Positions 47,330-57,110 of a stretch of 64,000 nt of DNA are shown piece by piece. The DNA lies in assembly GCF_029227915.1 (NCBI RefSeq), contig NC_079887.1:21261650-21325649 (forward strand), read 5' to 3'. Both the position numbers and the translations under genes were made by a program. The notes under the pieces are model-generated. The model was not told the DNA's origin, ran no database searches, and saw only the letters and a program-made list of their open reading frames with translations. Every line of letters begins with the position of its first letter. The stretch's first letter is position 1. Source of the DNA: Hydractinia symbiolongicarpus (taxonomy: Eukaryota; Cnidaria; Hydrozoa; Anthoathecata; Hydractiniidae).

Positions 47330-50300
47330 GAAATAAGATGCAATATGGAACTGCTGGATCCCAAATGCTCTATTAGGCTTAATGTTCCTAAAGAATCCCT
47401 AGATGCCCACAAATCTTCCGTGTTAGTTGATCCCTGATATGAGATACTGCTTTTGACTCTTCCTGGTTTGCCTAATGCTCTTCTTTTCAACCTTTTCCAA
47501 TCTTGTTTGAAGAATTCCTACATTCGTGTTCAGTGGAGGGTCGCTTTAGAAGTTTATATCCTTAAAACAAGCCTCCATCTCCATCATCCATTAAGGACTT
47601 TCGGCCAATAGCTCTCCTCTATGTGGAAGGAAAACTTTTTTTTTCAGTCTTGTGTCAAAGCGCCTAGAAAACCACATTATTCAGAAAAACCCCTTTATTA
47701 ACAAATCCATTCAAAAAGGATGTATGGAAAAAGTTCCCGGTTGCTGGGAGCATATGTCTCTTGTCTGGGCTGCTCTGAGAAACGCCAAGTCTAGAAAAAA
47801 TACACTATCTGCAATATGGCTTGATGTGGCGAATGCGTATCCCACTTTACCGCTTAAACTCATTTTCATGCCCTTCGTCGCTATGGTGTTTCAGAGTCAT
47901 GGGTAAGGCTTATTAACACCTACTGTGGCAGCCTCTGGAGCAAGTCATTCTCTTTTACAGCCTCATCCAGCTGGCACCAACACTTTAGAGGTATTTTTAT
48001 TGGATGTACATTATCAATCATACTATTTTTGGCAGCTATAAATGTAATCATTGAATATGTGTGCGCCGAAGAAAAGGTAAAAAGTTGTGTTCCGCCTGGC
48101 GATTCAGACCATCCTCCGGTTAAGGCCTTTATGGATGACATATTTTTAATGTCTTCAAGTGTCCCTTAAACTAAAAACTTGTTGGATCGTTGTGTAACAG
48201 CCCTTCATTGGGCTGGAATGTGCTTTAGACCTTCAAAATCACGAAGCATTGTTATAGCTAATGGAAAAGTTTTAGATCAGTCTCCTTTTTGTGTCCTGCA
48301 AGAGCCAATCCCATCTATTCACGCAAACCCAGTTGAGTTTCTTGGCCGGACGATAAATTCAACATTGTCAGATTCAGCTGTTGTCCAACAGGTTATTGTT
48401 AACGCTGTAGAGCAAGTCAAACTCATAGATAAGTCTTCCCATAGAGGCATTCACAAAGTGTGGTTTTTGCATCATCTTCTAATTCCCCGAATACGACGGC
48501 CTTCTTTAATTTACGAAGTTCCGATATCTCGTATTGTTTTACTAGAACAAAAGTTTTCTTTCTTCATAAGAAAGTGGCTGAGACTCCATCACTCTATTTC
48601 TAAAATAAGTTTGTATTCCGCTTCACCGCCATGCCCGTTACCTTTAAAAAGTCTATCCTCTGTACTAAAATCTGCTAAGATCAGCGGTCATCTTCTCCTC
48701 TGAGATTCGGCTGATCCTCTAGTCTCAGACTCTCCTCCAGACTGGAAGGTAGATCAAACAGTAAAATCAGCAGAGAGTCAACTCGAGTTCAAGAAAATAC
48801 TTGGTTTCCACCAGTTTGGTAGAGCAGGCTTGGGACTGGTAAGCCATAAGAGTGTCCCAGCAATTGGTACCCATTCTTACCGCAAACTTGTATCAGATGT
48901 TGTGCAGGATAATGAGGAAGACATCTATTATGCTCGAGCCGTTCAGCTTCATGTCCAAGGTAACTGGACTAAATAGTGCTCGTTTATTAAATACGATCTT
49001 TCTTGGAAGAACATACTGTCTCTGCCGCAAAGTTTATCTTCGTTTTGCATCGGCGCAACCTATGACACGCTTCCTCCTACAAATCTTGTCAAGTGGGGAA
49101 TTCAAAATGACAAAAGTTGCACCCTATGTAAAAAACCCTCTTGTAACGTGTCCCACATTTTAGGCGCTTGTAAATTAGCCCTTTCACAAGGTAGATTCAC
49201 GTACCGCCACGATACTGTTCTATGTGTGTTAGTGACAGCCATTCAGAAGTTCTTATCCGATTATGAGCCAGCAAAACCGTCTAGATGTCATAAAATATCC
49301 TTTGTTCCAGCTGGTAAACGTCTTCCCACCAAAAGGCGTTCAAAAATTCAAGGTATCCTTCACCTGGCCTCTGATTGGAGATTATTGTCAGACTTAGATT
49401 CAACCTTAATAGTACCACCTTATCTTGCTGTAACGCAACTTCGTCCGGACATACTTTTAACTTCTGCCATGACCAAAACTGTAATTATCCTTTGAATTAA
49501 CTTGCCCATGCGAAGAGAACATGGAGACTTGGAATGGAGTTAAGGTTGATAAATACTCGTCACTTTGTTCCGTCATGAGATTAAACAATTGGTCTGTGCA
49601 TTTCTTTGCTGTTGAAGTAGGAGCTAAAGGATTTTGTTCCGAAACAGTTAGTCTGCCCCGTCGCCTCAGCTTTTCTAACATGTCTGTGCGTTCCACTCGG
49701 AAATCCCTTACTGAGTCATCTATGCGATCGTCGTTTTACATCTGGCTATCTCGAGATTCTTTGTCTTGGATTCATCCTGGTAGGGATCCACAGCATACCG
49801 CTCAATTGATACCAACTGTCTCAAAGAAATCATCCAAGTCACAAGCAACTTCGACCACTAGCTTTAAGGACACGAATCCCCAGGGAGTAACATAGAGCTC
49901 CACTACCTTGCCTGCACAAGAATCACTAGGCAGCAACAGCGGCTTGCTAAATTTGGGCAACACATGTTACATCAATTCCATCTTGCAATGTTTTTATGTG
50001 TTACCTGCAGTCGCCACAGCCATCTCTGCAAATGATTCCAATATGCCGATAGGTAAAAGTTTTGTAAGTATTCTACGCAAACTATCCTCCTCCAAGGTTC
50101 CAGTGAACACTTCTTCATTTCTAAATGCATTAAAAGGCCATGTTTCTAATGCAAGGGGTGCTGCTTTTAATCCGTTCTCTCAGCAACATGCCCTAGAGAT
50201 TCTTGAGTATCTCATACCAGAGTTGTCCTTAGCCTTTCCTTTCTTTGGTAGATTATTCAACACTCGTGTGAAAATCTGCACTACTTGCAGCGCTTGCAAT

Positions 50301-50801
50301 AATATTAGCACCTCTAAGCAAGTAAGTCCATTTCTTCAACTGCCCTTGACATTGACTGTACAATCTTCAATAGATAACTTTTTGGAGAGCGAAGAATTGT
50401 CAGGTGTCAACTCGTACTTCTGTCACTACTGCAATAGTTACCAAACTGCAACAGTTGAAAAAGAGGTCGCAGAGTGCAGTTCAATTTTGGTTCTGCAATT
50501 AAAGCGCTTTGCCTATAACAAAGGTCATGTGTCTAAGGTTTGTTCGCCTGTCACATCTTACCCGGGCACCGTTTCTATACCTATCACTGTAGACAGTGAA
50601 GTCTCCTGTCGCAAGCACTACAACTTAAGGGCTGTAATTAACCACTACGGAAATTTGTACAATGGCCATTACACTACTATTGCTTATAACCAAGTGCATG
50701 GTAAGTGGTTTTATTGCAACGACAGAGCAGTGGTCCCTTGCAAACAAAGCTTGCTTAATGGTGTACAACCTTACATCCTTTTCCTTAAAGAGGTTAGGTA
50801 A
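47330..50801 (+). pseudogene. RLE-type non-LTR retrotransposon ORF: RT, zinc knuckle, endonuclease, then USP domain
   Basis: One long protein can be followed. N-terminal RT part: VALEVYIPK and DFRPIALLYVEGKLFF (about 47540-47640), motif A IWLDVANAYPT (about 47815), WHQHFRGIFIGCTLSIILFL and catalytic AFMDD (48125-48139). Thumb: FRPSKSRSIVI, FLGRTINSTLSD and GIHKVWFLHHLLIPRIR. Then knuckle CTLCKKPSCNVSHILGAC, endonuclease signature RPDILL...VIILELTCP (49442-49510) and VEVGAKGF, and finally the USP domain. Breaks: frameshifts near 47640 and 47870, TAA 48167, TGA 48701, TAG 48974, one extra T at 49491-49493, TAG 49893. No 5' ORF or promoter seen, so the copy looks 5' truncated. The order RT, C2HC, PD-ExT nuclease is that of early-branching, site-specific type non-LTR elements; the USP extension is unusual. 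Confidence 0.8.
49908..50801 (+). CDS. Ubiquitin-specific protease (USP/UCH) domain carried by the retrotransposon
   Basis: 297 open codons coding for a complete USP fold, a cysteine protease removing ubiquitin. Cys box GLLNLGNTCYINSILQCF with catalytic Cys codon 49965-49967; zinc ribbon CTTCSAC and YFCHYCN (two CxxC pairs); VLQLKRF; His box GNLYNGHYTTIAYN with catalytic His codon 50667-50669; KWFYCNDRAVV with the third catalytic residue at 50721-50723. It ends PYILFLKEVR. The open frame begins at a TTG, not an ATG, and is in the same frame as the endonuclease part upstream, separated only by TAG 49893-49895. I therefore read it as the C-terminal domain of the retrotransposon protein, not an independent gene. 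All expected catalytic and zinc residues are present, in contrast to the decayed RT. A captured, processed host USP fragment is the alternative. Confidence 0.85.
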   Translation: MPAQESLGSNSGLLNLGNTCYINSILQCFYVLPAVATAISANDSNMPIGKSFVSILRKLSSSKVPVNTSSFLNALKGHVSNARGAAFNPFSQQHALEILEYLIPELSLAFPFFGRLFNTRVKICTTCSACNNISTSKQVSPFLQLPLTLTVQSSIDNFLESEELSGVNSYFCHYCNSYQTATVEKEVAECSSILVLQLKRFAYNKGHVSKVCSPVTSYPGTVSIPITVDSEVSCRKHYNLRAVINHYGNLYNGHYTTIAYNQVHGKWFYCNDRAVVPCKQSLLNGVQPYILFLKEVR

Positions 50802-50835
50802 ATTGCAGTCAGCACCACAACTTCCGGCTTATGTC

Positions 50836-51236
50836 AGCAAGGGGGTTTGACTATTCTTTTTTTCTTTTTTTTTTCTTTTTTTTTTGTAGTCTTTGGAGAG
50901 TGACGACTCCACTTACTACCCCAGTCAAAATAAAATCGAAAAACAAAAAAAATTACGCCAGCAAGGGGGTTTGACTGTACCAGGTCCTATCTTTGGAGAG
51001 TGACGACTCCACTTATTACCCCAGTCAAAAATAAAACAAAATCAAATAAAAATTAAGTTAGCAAGGGGGTTTGATCATAGTAGGTCTTGTCTTTGGAGAG
51101 TGACGACTCCACTTATTATACCAGGTAAAAAAAACAAAAAAAATATTGGCAGGGGGGTTTGATCACACATGATCTTGTCTTTGGAGAGTAACGACTCCAC
51201 TTATTACATGAGTTAAAAACAAAGAGTAGCACAGTT
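50836..51236 (+). repeat. Four tandem ~90-124-bp repeats in the element's 3' UTR
   Basis: Monomers start at about 50836, 50960, 51060 and 51150 with AGCAAGGGGGTTTGA (the last begins CAGGGGGGTTTGA). Each contains CTTTGGAGAGTGACGACTCC followed by ACTTATTA and an A-rich spacer. GAGT-GACG-ACTC is a 4-bp hairpin with a tetraloop, kept in all four copies (GAGT-AACG-ACTC in the last). The repeats start 35 bases after the USP stop. Repeated, structured 3' UTRs are common in non-LTR retrotransposons, where reverse transcriptase recognises them. Confidence 0.85.
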
Positions 51237-51239
51237 GAA

Positions 51240-51320
51240 CAGAAACTTTATTTACACCCACCGTCCCTGTAGACAAGATACTTCAGTGCAGCTTGCTGTA
51301 TTGTAAACCTTTTATTGATG
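51240..51320. repeat. Block shared with 59862-59940
   Basis: TTTATTTACACCCACCGTCC, CTGTAGACAAGATACTTCAG and TGCAGCTTGCTGTATTGTAAAC here match TTTATTTACAACCACCGTCC, CTGTAGACAAGATGTTTAG and TGCAGCTTGCCGTATTGTAAAC at 59862-59926. The two blocks are 8.6 kb apart in the same orientation. Confidence 0.85.
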
Positions 51321-51569
51321 ACAGTTGACAAAGAAACTTCATGTATCAATATTGGAGCTCTTAGGGTCTAGTAAATTTTTGCCAGCCTGATAGGGATGTA
51401 TTATATCGAACGAAATTTGACTCGACCCTGCCATGATGATAAAATGAAATGAAATATATTTCCAGCCTAAAATAAAAAATAAGATACAAAATCTACCGTT
51501 AGAAAAATATCGTTCGTGACAATAAGAAAGCAAATAAATGTTACTTTACTACGGAGGCCAAGGAGTGCC

Positions 51570-51872
51570 AATCCGAATTTCTCGTTAAATCCGAGTTTCA
51601 TGTTAAATCCGTATTTCAAAATTACAGAATCAACATTTCAAAGTTCAAATCCGCATTTCAATGATCAAATCCGGATTTCGAAGTTCAATTCCATATTTCA
51701 ATGTTTAAATACATTTTTTATAGTATAAATCCGCATTTCAATGATCAAATCCGCATTTCAAATTTGCAATCTTCATTAAAGTTCAAATCCGCATTTCAAA
51801 GTTCAAATCCGCATTTCAAAGTTCAAATCCGCATTTCAAAGTTTAAATCCGCACTTCAAAGTTCACATTTTA
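51570..51872. repeat. 20-bp satellite repeat
   Basis: About fifteen units of AAATCCGCATTTCAAAGTTC. The last four at about 51783-51862 are nearly identical; the left ones are diverged and some are disordered. The array ends about 60 bases before the start of the integrase-core pseudogene. The open frames across it are repeat artefacts. Confidence 0.9.
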
Positions 51873-51932
51873 AAATCGCTATATTATAATCATATGGCCT
51901 AATGGGGAAGGTGACTGTGAGATAATTCAGAA

Positions 51933-53148
51933 ATGTTTTGCCATCATTGCGGAAAAGAATTAGGAAAGGATGACTTGTTTTGTGGTAGTTGTGGTACTAT
52001 AAGGAAAGGAAATAATTGTATTGAGTCGTGTTCAGAACAGCAGCTTATAACAACATGTTTACAACGTGGAATCCCATACGAAGAAATTATTTAAATTTTG
52101 AAAAAGCAAAATTCTATCGTAATGAGTCTTCGCACATTTAAAAGACGTTTACAAAGTTGCGATTTAAGTAAATCTGATTACAGTAAATTCAATCAACCTA
52201 ACAATCTCATTCATTCTGAGCTTCAGAAATCAGGTCCTTCGTCACAAATTGGTTATCGTAGTATATGGAATAAACTGAGGACAACGTATGGGTTAAATAT
52301 TCCACGGGATACTTTAATGAACATACTTAGAGAGCTTGATCCGGATGGCTGTAAAAAAGGAAGTGTCGAAGATTAGACAGGCGAGTTTATCGTTCTGATG
52401 GACCTACTACTACATGGTATACGGACGGGTATGATAAACTAAAGCCGTACGGCTTCCTAATACATGGCTGTGTAGATGGGTTTTCCAGAAATAATTTGTG
52501 GTTAAGGGTAGTAAGGTCAAATAATGCTTCAGCTCTACTTGCAAGTCTATTCATTCAAGCAATTCAGACCTTAGAATATCGTCCTAAAAGCGTTCAAATC
52601 GACTGTGGTTTTGAGAACGCAAAATTAGCAGCTTTACAGTGTGCGCTAGCTGACAAATTAGAATTTCATAGCTATGGCTCATCTCATTCAAATCAACGAA
52701 TTGAAAACTTTTGGAGTCATTTTTGAAGGGGCTACTTAAATTGGGTAATAAATTTTTTCAAAGAAATAGTATCAACTAGACGTCTCAAACTAGTCCATCA
52801 TGTTTATACGGAATGTTTGCTTTGTGTTCTCGAAATCTCTGCAACAGGAACTAGACACAATGTCGGAGGAATGGAATAATCATCAAATTAGAGCATCGAA
52901 ATTTGCTCAAGTTTCCGGAATTCCAGATCACCTCTTTAATTTCCCCGAAATAAATGGATTTGAAAGGATTTGAAAACCAAGGAATTAAAGTTGATTGCGA
53001 AGACATTAGGCATTTATTAGAAGAGGTTGACATACATAAAGAAGCATTAAATTTCGACGACCATTATTTGCATACTTCTCGCATTACAAAGGAAAATTTG
53101 TTATATCCATCAAAGAGTTGGCAAAATGCTTTACATATTTTTTTGTAA
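51933..53148 (+). pseudogene. Zinc-ribbon plus DDE integrase-core transposase-like gene, decayed
   Basis: From ATG 51933 the frame reads a zinc ribbon (MFCHHCGKELGKDDLFCGSC), then EQQLITTCLQRGIPYEEI and a stop (TAA 52092-52094). Next come MSLRTFKRRLQS, GYRSIWNKLRTTYGLNIPRD and LRELDPDG, then a one-base deletion in the A run near 52356. The catalytic core continues: WYTDGYDKLKPYGF (first Asp) with HGCVDGFSRNNLWLRV, QIDCGFENAKLA (second Asp), and SNQRIENFWSHF (Glu), followed by TGA 52724-52726. After more shifts near 52830 and 52965, LDTMSEEWNNHQIRASKF, GIPDHLFNFPEINGF and a C-terminal part reach a stop at 53148. This is an animal integrase-core family (retroviral-integrase fold) often found as single-exon transposon genes. 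The D-D-E residues are all still visible although the frame is broken four or five times. Confidence 0.75.
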
Positions 53149-53706
53149 TCATTGAACGCTGTGAATGTTAAGAAGATATTACCTTGTAACGATATACTGT
53201 TGTTGTTTAGGTGCATTCACTAGTGAAATTTGAACAAACCACTTTGGCTGTAAAAAGTAATTTGTTAGTGGGGTAGAAAATTAGAACATACTAAATTTTT
53301 TATTCCACTTGGAAATATTTTTTTCTTTATCGCAGTGTTTTTATCCTCTATCTATCTGTATATATATAAAAAAATAATAAAAATAAAAGTAAAGAATAAA
53401 CTAATGTGAGATATGCCGTCATTTTTTTTAAAGTCCAAGGTAAACAATATTTACATTCACTTCTGAGCAAAAGATTAAAACTAGCTACTAGTTAGGGAAA
53501 AATTTAAACAAAACAAGCATAACAGAAACGAATTTTTTAATCTTAGTTAAAATTACGTTAACTACCATGATAACATATTTGTTTAGGCTCAATCCATATA
53601 TAACCAAATAAAAAAGCACTATAAGTAAAAACTTACCCTATTAAAATATATCCAATATATAGATGACAAAAAGATTTGCAACAAAACAGAAAAAGAAAAT
53701 AACATT
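53149..53706. other. AT-rich spacer, nothing recognised
   Basis: No open frame with family similarity, no clear repeat. It separates the plus-strand integrase relic from the minus-strand E3-like fragment. Confidence 0.5.
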
Positions 53707-54670
53707 TCAGTCCCTAAGATCTTCCAAAACCAAAGTCCATTGAAATTGCACCAATAATATTCTGCCATCTTTTTCTTCGCAATCTATGTGCGTGGGAAAT
53801 GTGACATGTGTGTCCACTTCAGCTTCTCCAATGAATATTATGTTGTATAGGCAGCCAGGCTCGTTCCATTTTTTATTGAAGAAGGACACAAAATCAGCAA
53901 AACTATGCTCTTCGTACATGTATTGAAAGGTCGGTGTTACGACTGATCTTTGCTTACTGTAATGCTGAGTGGATTTTAATTAAAACATCCTCGTCTTTTA
54001 ATATAGGGTTTTCTGTTTGTTCCTCTTCCATTCCTGTATTCAAATTTTGATTCTCATCTTCGGAATAAAATACTTTCTGTTCTCGTAATACATGCATTTA
54101 CATGTTGCTCAATAGATGAAGCAGGGTGTTGTTTATTACAAACTGGGCATAACACTCCAGCTGTTTACTTCCATGCAAAAAATCTGAGAATATACTATCA
54201 ATGTTATCTGAAATGTTGGGTAAAAGATCGTCAAACAGATTTTCATTACAAGTATCCACAGATGGTGATGCTTGTGTTGATTTAGTTGGCAACAATGGTT
54301 TATTTTCAATTGCGTCGACTACATTACTTATAGATGATAAACTTTGTTGAGCATCATTTACTTTATCATCATAGAAGGATGCAGCAAGGTGTAAATATAG
54401 ATCAATTTTCGAAAATGGTTTTGCAAGTTCAGTTTTATACTTTTCCACGGTAAATAGGACAATGGATTCAGGAATAGTAATAACTTTTTTTTAGTCAGAA
54501 TATAGCAGAACATAGGTATCTAAACCACAAAAAAATTGGTCATGGTTCGAATGTTTATTAACTGTTTCAGCCAGTACCTTACTAGCAGCAAATGATTTTA
54601 GTACTTTAACGGGCAGTCTGCTACCTCGTACAATTGCTAAACCATTGCTGGACTCAGAAATAATGCCAAC
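53707..54670 (-). pseudogene. G2E3/HECT-type E3 ubiquitin ligase-like fragment
   Basis: Read right to left: GLAIVRGSRLPVKVLKSF, AETVNKHSNHDQFFCGLDTY, VLLYSD, stop, KKVITIPES, then 116 open codons (54448-54098) beginning VEKYKTELAKPFSKIDLYLH and continuing with an acidic Ser/Asp-rich linker. After a stop come ENPILKDEDVLIKIHSAL and, from 53919, YEEHSFADFVSFFNKKW, IIFIGEAEVDT. The first block matches the ubiquitin-like N-terminal region of many cnidarian G2/M-phase E3-ligase-like proteins. The last matches the beginning of a HECT domain (F-x-G-E-x-x-x-D), after which homology stops, so the catalytic Cys lobe is missing. Two stops plus truncation indicate a pseudogene. Assignment is from memory of the family pattern. 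Confidence 0.5.
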
Positions 54671-54894
54671 ATTATTAACAACATGCTCCTATTTGGCGTT
54701 TTTTATAGGAATTTTCTTTTTTTATCCTTCTTTGTGTTATCGCCATTGCTTGTTGTGCTTGTTTTTGGCATTTTTTGTTGGGAAAAAATTTCTCTTGCTT
54801 ATTGTATTAAGTTGTTACTACCTTATATATAAATGGTTGGCAAATATACCAAAGCTCTAATTAGCATTGTCCTTTACTAACTCTTTTTGTCAGT

Positions 54895-54939
54895 TCGAAT
54901 CTCTATCACTATCGCTGTTAGATAGTGATAGAGATTCGA
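54895..54939. repeat. Perfect 19-bp hairpin
   Basis: TCGAATCTCTATCACTATC (54895-54913), 7-base loop GCTGTTA, then the exact reverse complement (54921-54939). On the minus strand the right arm lies in a coding relic reading DAVVNELVAKYRISIT, which stops at the hairpin. Confidence 0.9.
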
Positions 54940-56010
54940 TATTTTGCGACCAATTCATTCACAACTGCATCAGTTTTACTTGCATTACGAGTATCTGCTT
55001 CCTTAATTAATGTACTTTCTGTTATAAAATCTTATGCCGCCACACGTTGAAATGGATGCTTTGTCGCTGCTGAGGGCTAAAAGGTTACTTAAAATTTTTA
55101 TCAAAAAACTTAAAATTAGTTGGTGTTAAATCTGGAAACGACTCAATTGAAACGAACTAAAATGTAATGATTTATATTATTGTCCATTGTCCATTTGTTT
55201 TTGACGTAAGGAAGTAACAAATTTTATTCAGGTAAATTGCAAGAAGCTGCGATGCAAAGGTAATTTTTCTTTGACAACAGTCAAAGTGATTCTACCATTA
55301 CTTATCTCCTTCAAAAAATATGTTTTGATGACATCCTCCAGAGACACTTATCCTCCAGAGCAGAAAATGTGACTGCCTGTTGCCTCAGAGTGACACAAAA
55401 GTTTGTCAACTGCTGCTTCTTGTCTCCATGTCTTGCGAACTAGCGTTCAGGCGTGATCGCAATAAACCTTTTCCGCTAGCTTTATTCCAAAATAAATTCA
55501 GCTGACATTTCCATTCAAGGTGACCTTTTATTTCTGCTCCCGCTAGTAAAACACATTGTTGGCAGAACCTTTTTCGTTGTCAAGCCCTTCAAACTTATTT
55601 TGGAAAAGTTGAAAGAATACAGACGCTTCTCTATATAGGTCTAAATTGAAGCAAATTGTTGCTGGTCACGATGTAGCTATGGTTTTGTGGCTAAAAACAC
55701 TAACAATATTCCATTTTTCGCTCATAAACTCTTTAGTTTTTTTGTTAGCAAAAGCACCCATCCTTGCTTTGTTATCCAAGCAGAGATAAGTTAGTATACA
55801 ATCTCCAACAGAGATAAACTGATTCAATGATAGAACTTTGTCAGTGGCCAACACTTCTCTAATATTCCTTCACCAATGGGATACATAGGTCGAATGATCC
55901 AATGTGTTGACCTCTTCAGCTGTTATGAACTGATCCAACTGCTCCGAATATTTCATCCATTTGTCACCTTTGGTCTTTTTCTGTACTCCGCAATACAGTT
56001 CTCCATAAGA
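54940..56010 (-). pseudogene. Tyrosine-recombinase-like element relic
   Basis: Read right to left: KWMKYSEQLDQFITAEE (about 55960), VLATDKVLSLNQFISVGDCI, LTYLCLDNKARMGAFANKK (55854-55720, with the Arg-x-Gly of box I), WNIVSVFSHKTIATS, stop, PATICFNLDLY. Then KLAEKVYCDHARTLVRKTW, AAVDKLLCHSEATGSHIF (about 55500-55370; Cys-His-Ser replaces the usual box II His-x-x-Arg surroundings), SLEDVIKTYFLKEISNGRI and VVKEKLPLH, and finally SKTDAVVNELVAKYRI ending at the hairpin. The order box I, HKT..xPA, CHSxAT follows the recombinase-like domains common in cnidarian and fish repeats (Crypton- or DIRS-type). Several stops are present. The catalytic Tyr is not identified. Confidence 0.5.
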
Positions 56011-57110
56011 CCATCATGTGTAGACAGTCTTTGACAAAATCTTTAAAAAGTACAGGTGTATCACAAAATGTTGTGAAAATAAAGTAGCCTATTATTTTTT
56101 ATATCCATTTGGTCAAAAAGGACCGGATACGTACGAAGAGTTGATGGTGTCAATGAAAGTGGCTGGTGTCTTGCGGAAGGCAGGGAATGCTTACTCGAAG
56201 GATCGCACCTCGTGTTTCCAGGTGTTTCTTTCCATACAGCCGAAATCTATAAGCTTTCCGGTAAACCCTCTAAAGGAGAGAATACAAAATTTCTCTAGTG
56301 AAACCTCTTTTTTTTTTATTAAACTCTCCGTCTTAAACGCTAAATTTAATTATACGCTCACCATCAGGGCTAACCAGCCACAATCTATATTTATCAAAAT
56401 ATGACTCATTCTTTCCTCTTCATCTTTACTTCCGTCAATATCTTCAGTTCTGCGATCTAAAAGCAAAAGACTTTGAAAGTTAAAGTGTGTACTTTTTATA
56501 CATACGTAAAATAAAGTAGAGCCTGTTCTACCAACATTAAGCATATAAAATAAAAACTGTGCTATTTTTTCCCGATAAGATTAATTACTTTACAGAAAAA
56601 AATGCCTCAAGCACATATTTGTGAATACTAAAATATTGAATGGCTAAAATAATATAATGCTATAAATTTTTCTAATTAAAAAAGTTTTTACGGCTGAAAT
56701 GATTTAACTATTTACCAATTTACCTACGGAATATTTTTTTGTGGAAAATTTACAAGAAGGACAAACCACCATTCTGATAAATATTTAATAGTTTCTTCTA
56801 AATAAAAATTGCCCAAATAATTTTTCCTTCGAAAGAAAATTCTGCTTAGTGTTAAGGTTAATAAAGTTATTAAATATAAAAATCCTGTCTAAATGTTACA
56901 TGGAAAACATGTACAAAATAAATGTTGTATTTTTATTTATACACGTCAAGCTCCAATAAATGCCCAATCCTTAACCCTTTTTTATATTATAGAGGATATT
57001 GTCCAAGAACCACCACTGCCTGTTTAAAAAGAATGGATTTTCACCAACAAACTTGCTTATTCCACTGCAAATGATCTCAGTAAAATCAGTGTGAGGTCTT
57101 CTTTTGTATG
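56011..57110. other. No supported gene
   Basis: AT-rich DNA without recognisable protein motifs. Small open frames at 56141-56404 (plus) and 56544-56350 (minus) overlap each other and resemble no family. Confidence 0.4.

Noticed and set aside
51783-51862. Repeated GTTCAAATCC as possible tRNA genes
   Set aside because: No A box, anticodon arm or acceptor stem around any unit; it is a satellite repeat with a chance or sub-functional B-box likeness.
54645-54860. 71-codon hydrophobic plus-strand open frame
   Set aside because: Antisense to the basic N-terminal part of the E3-like fragment; its Leu/Phe/Cys richness is the complement of Lys/Asn-rich coding sequence.
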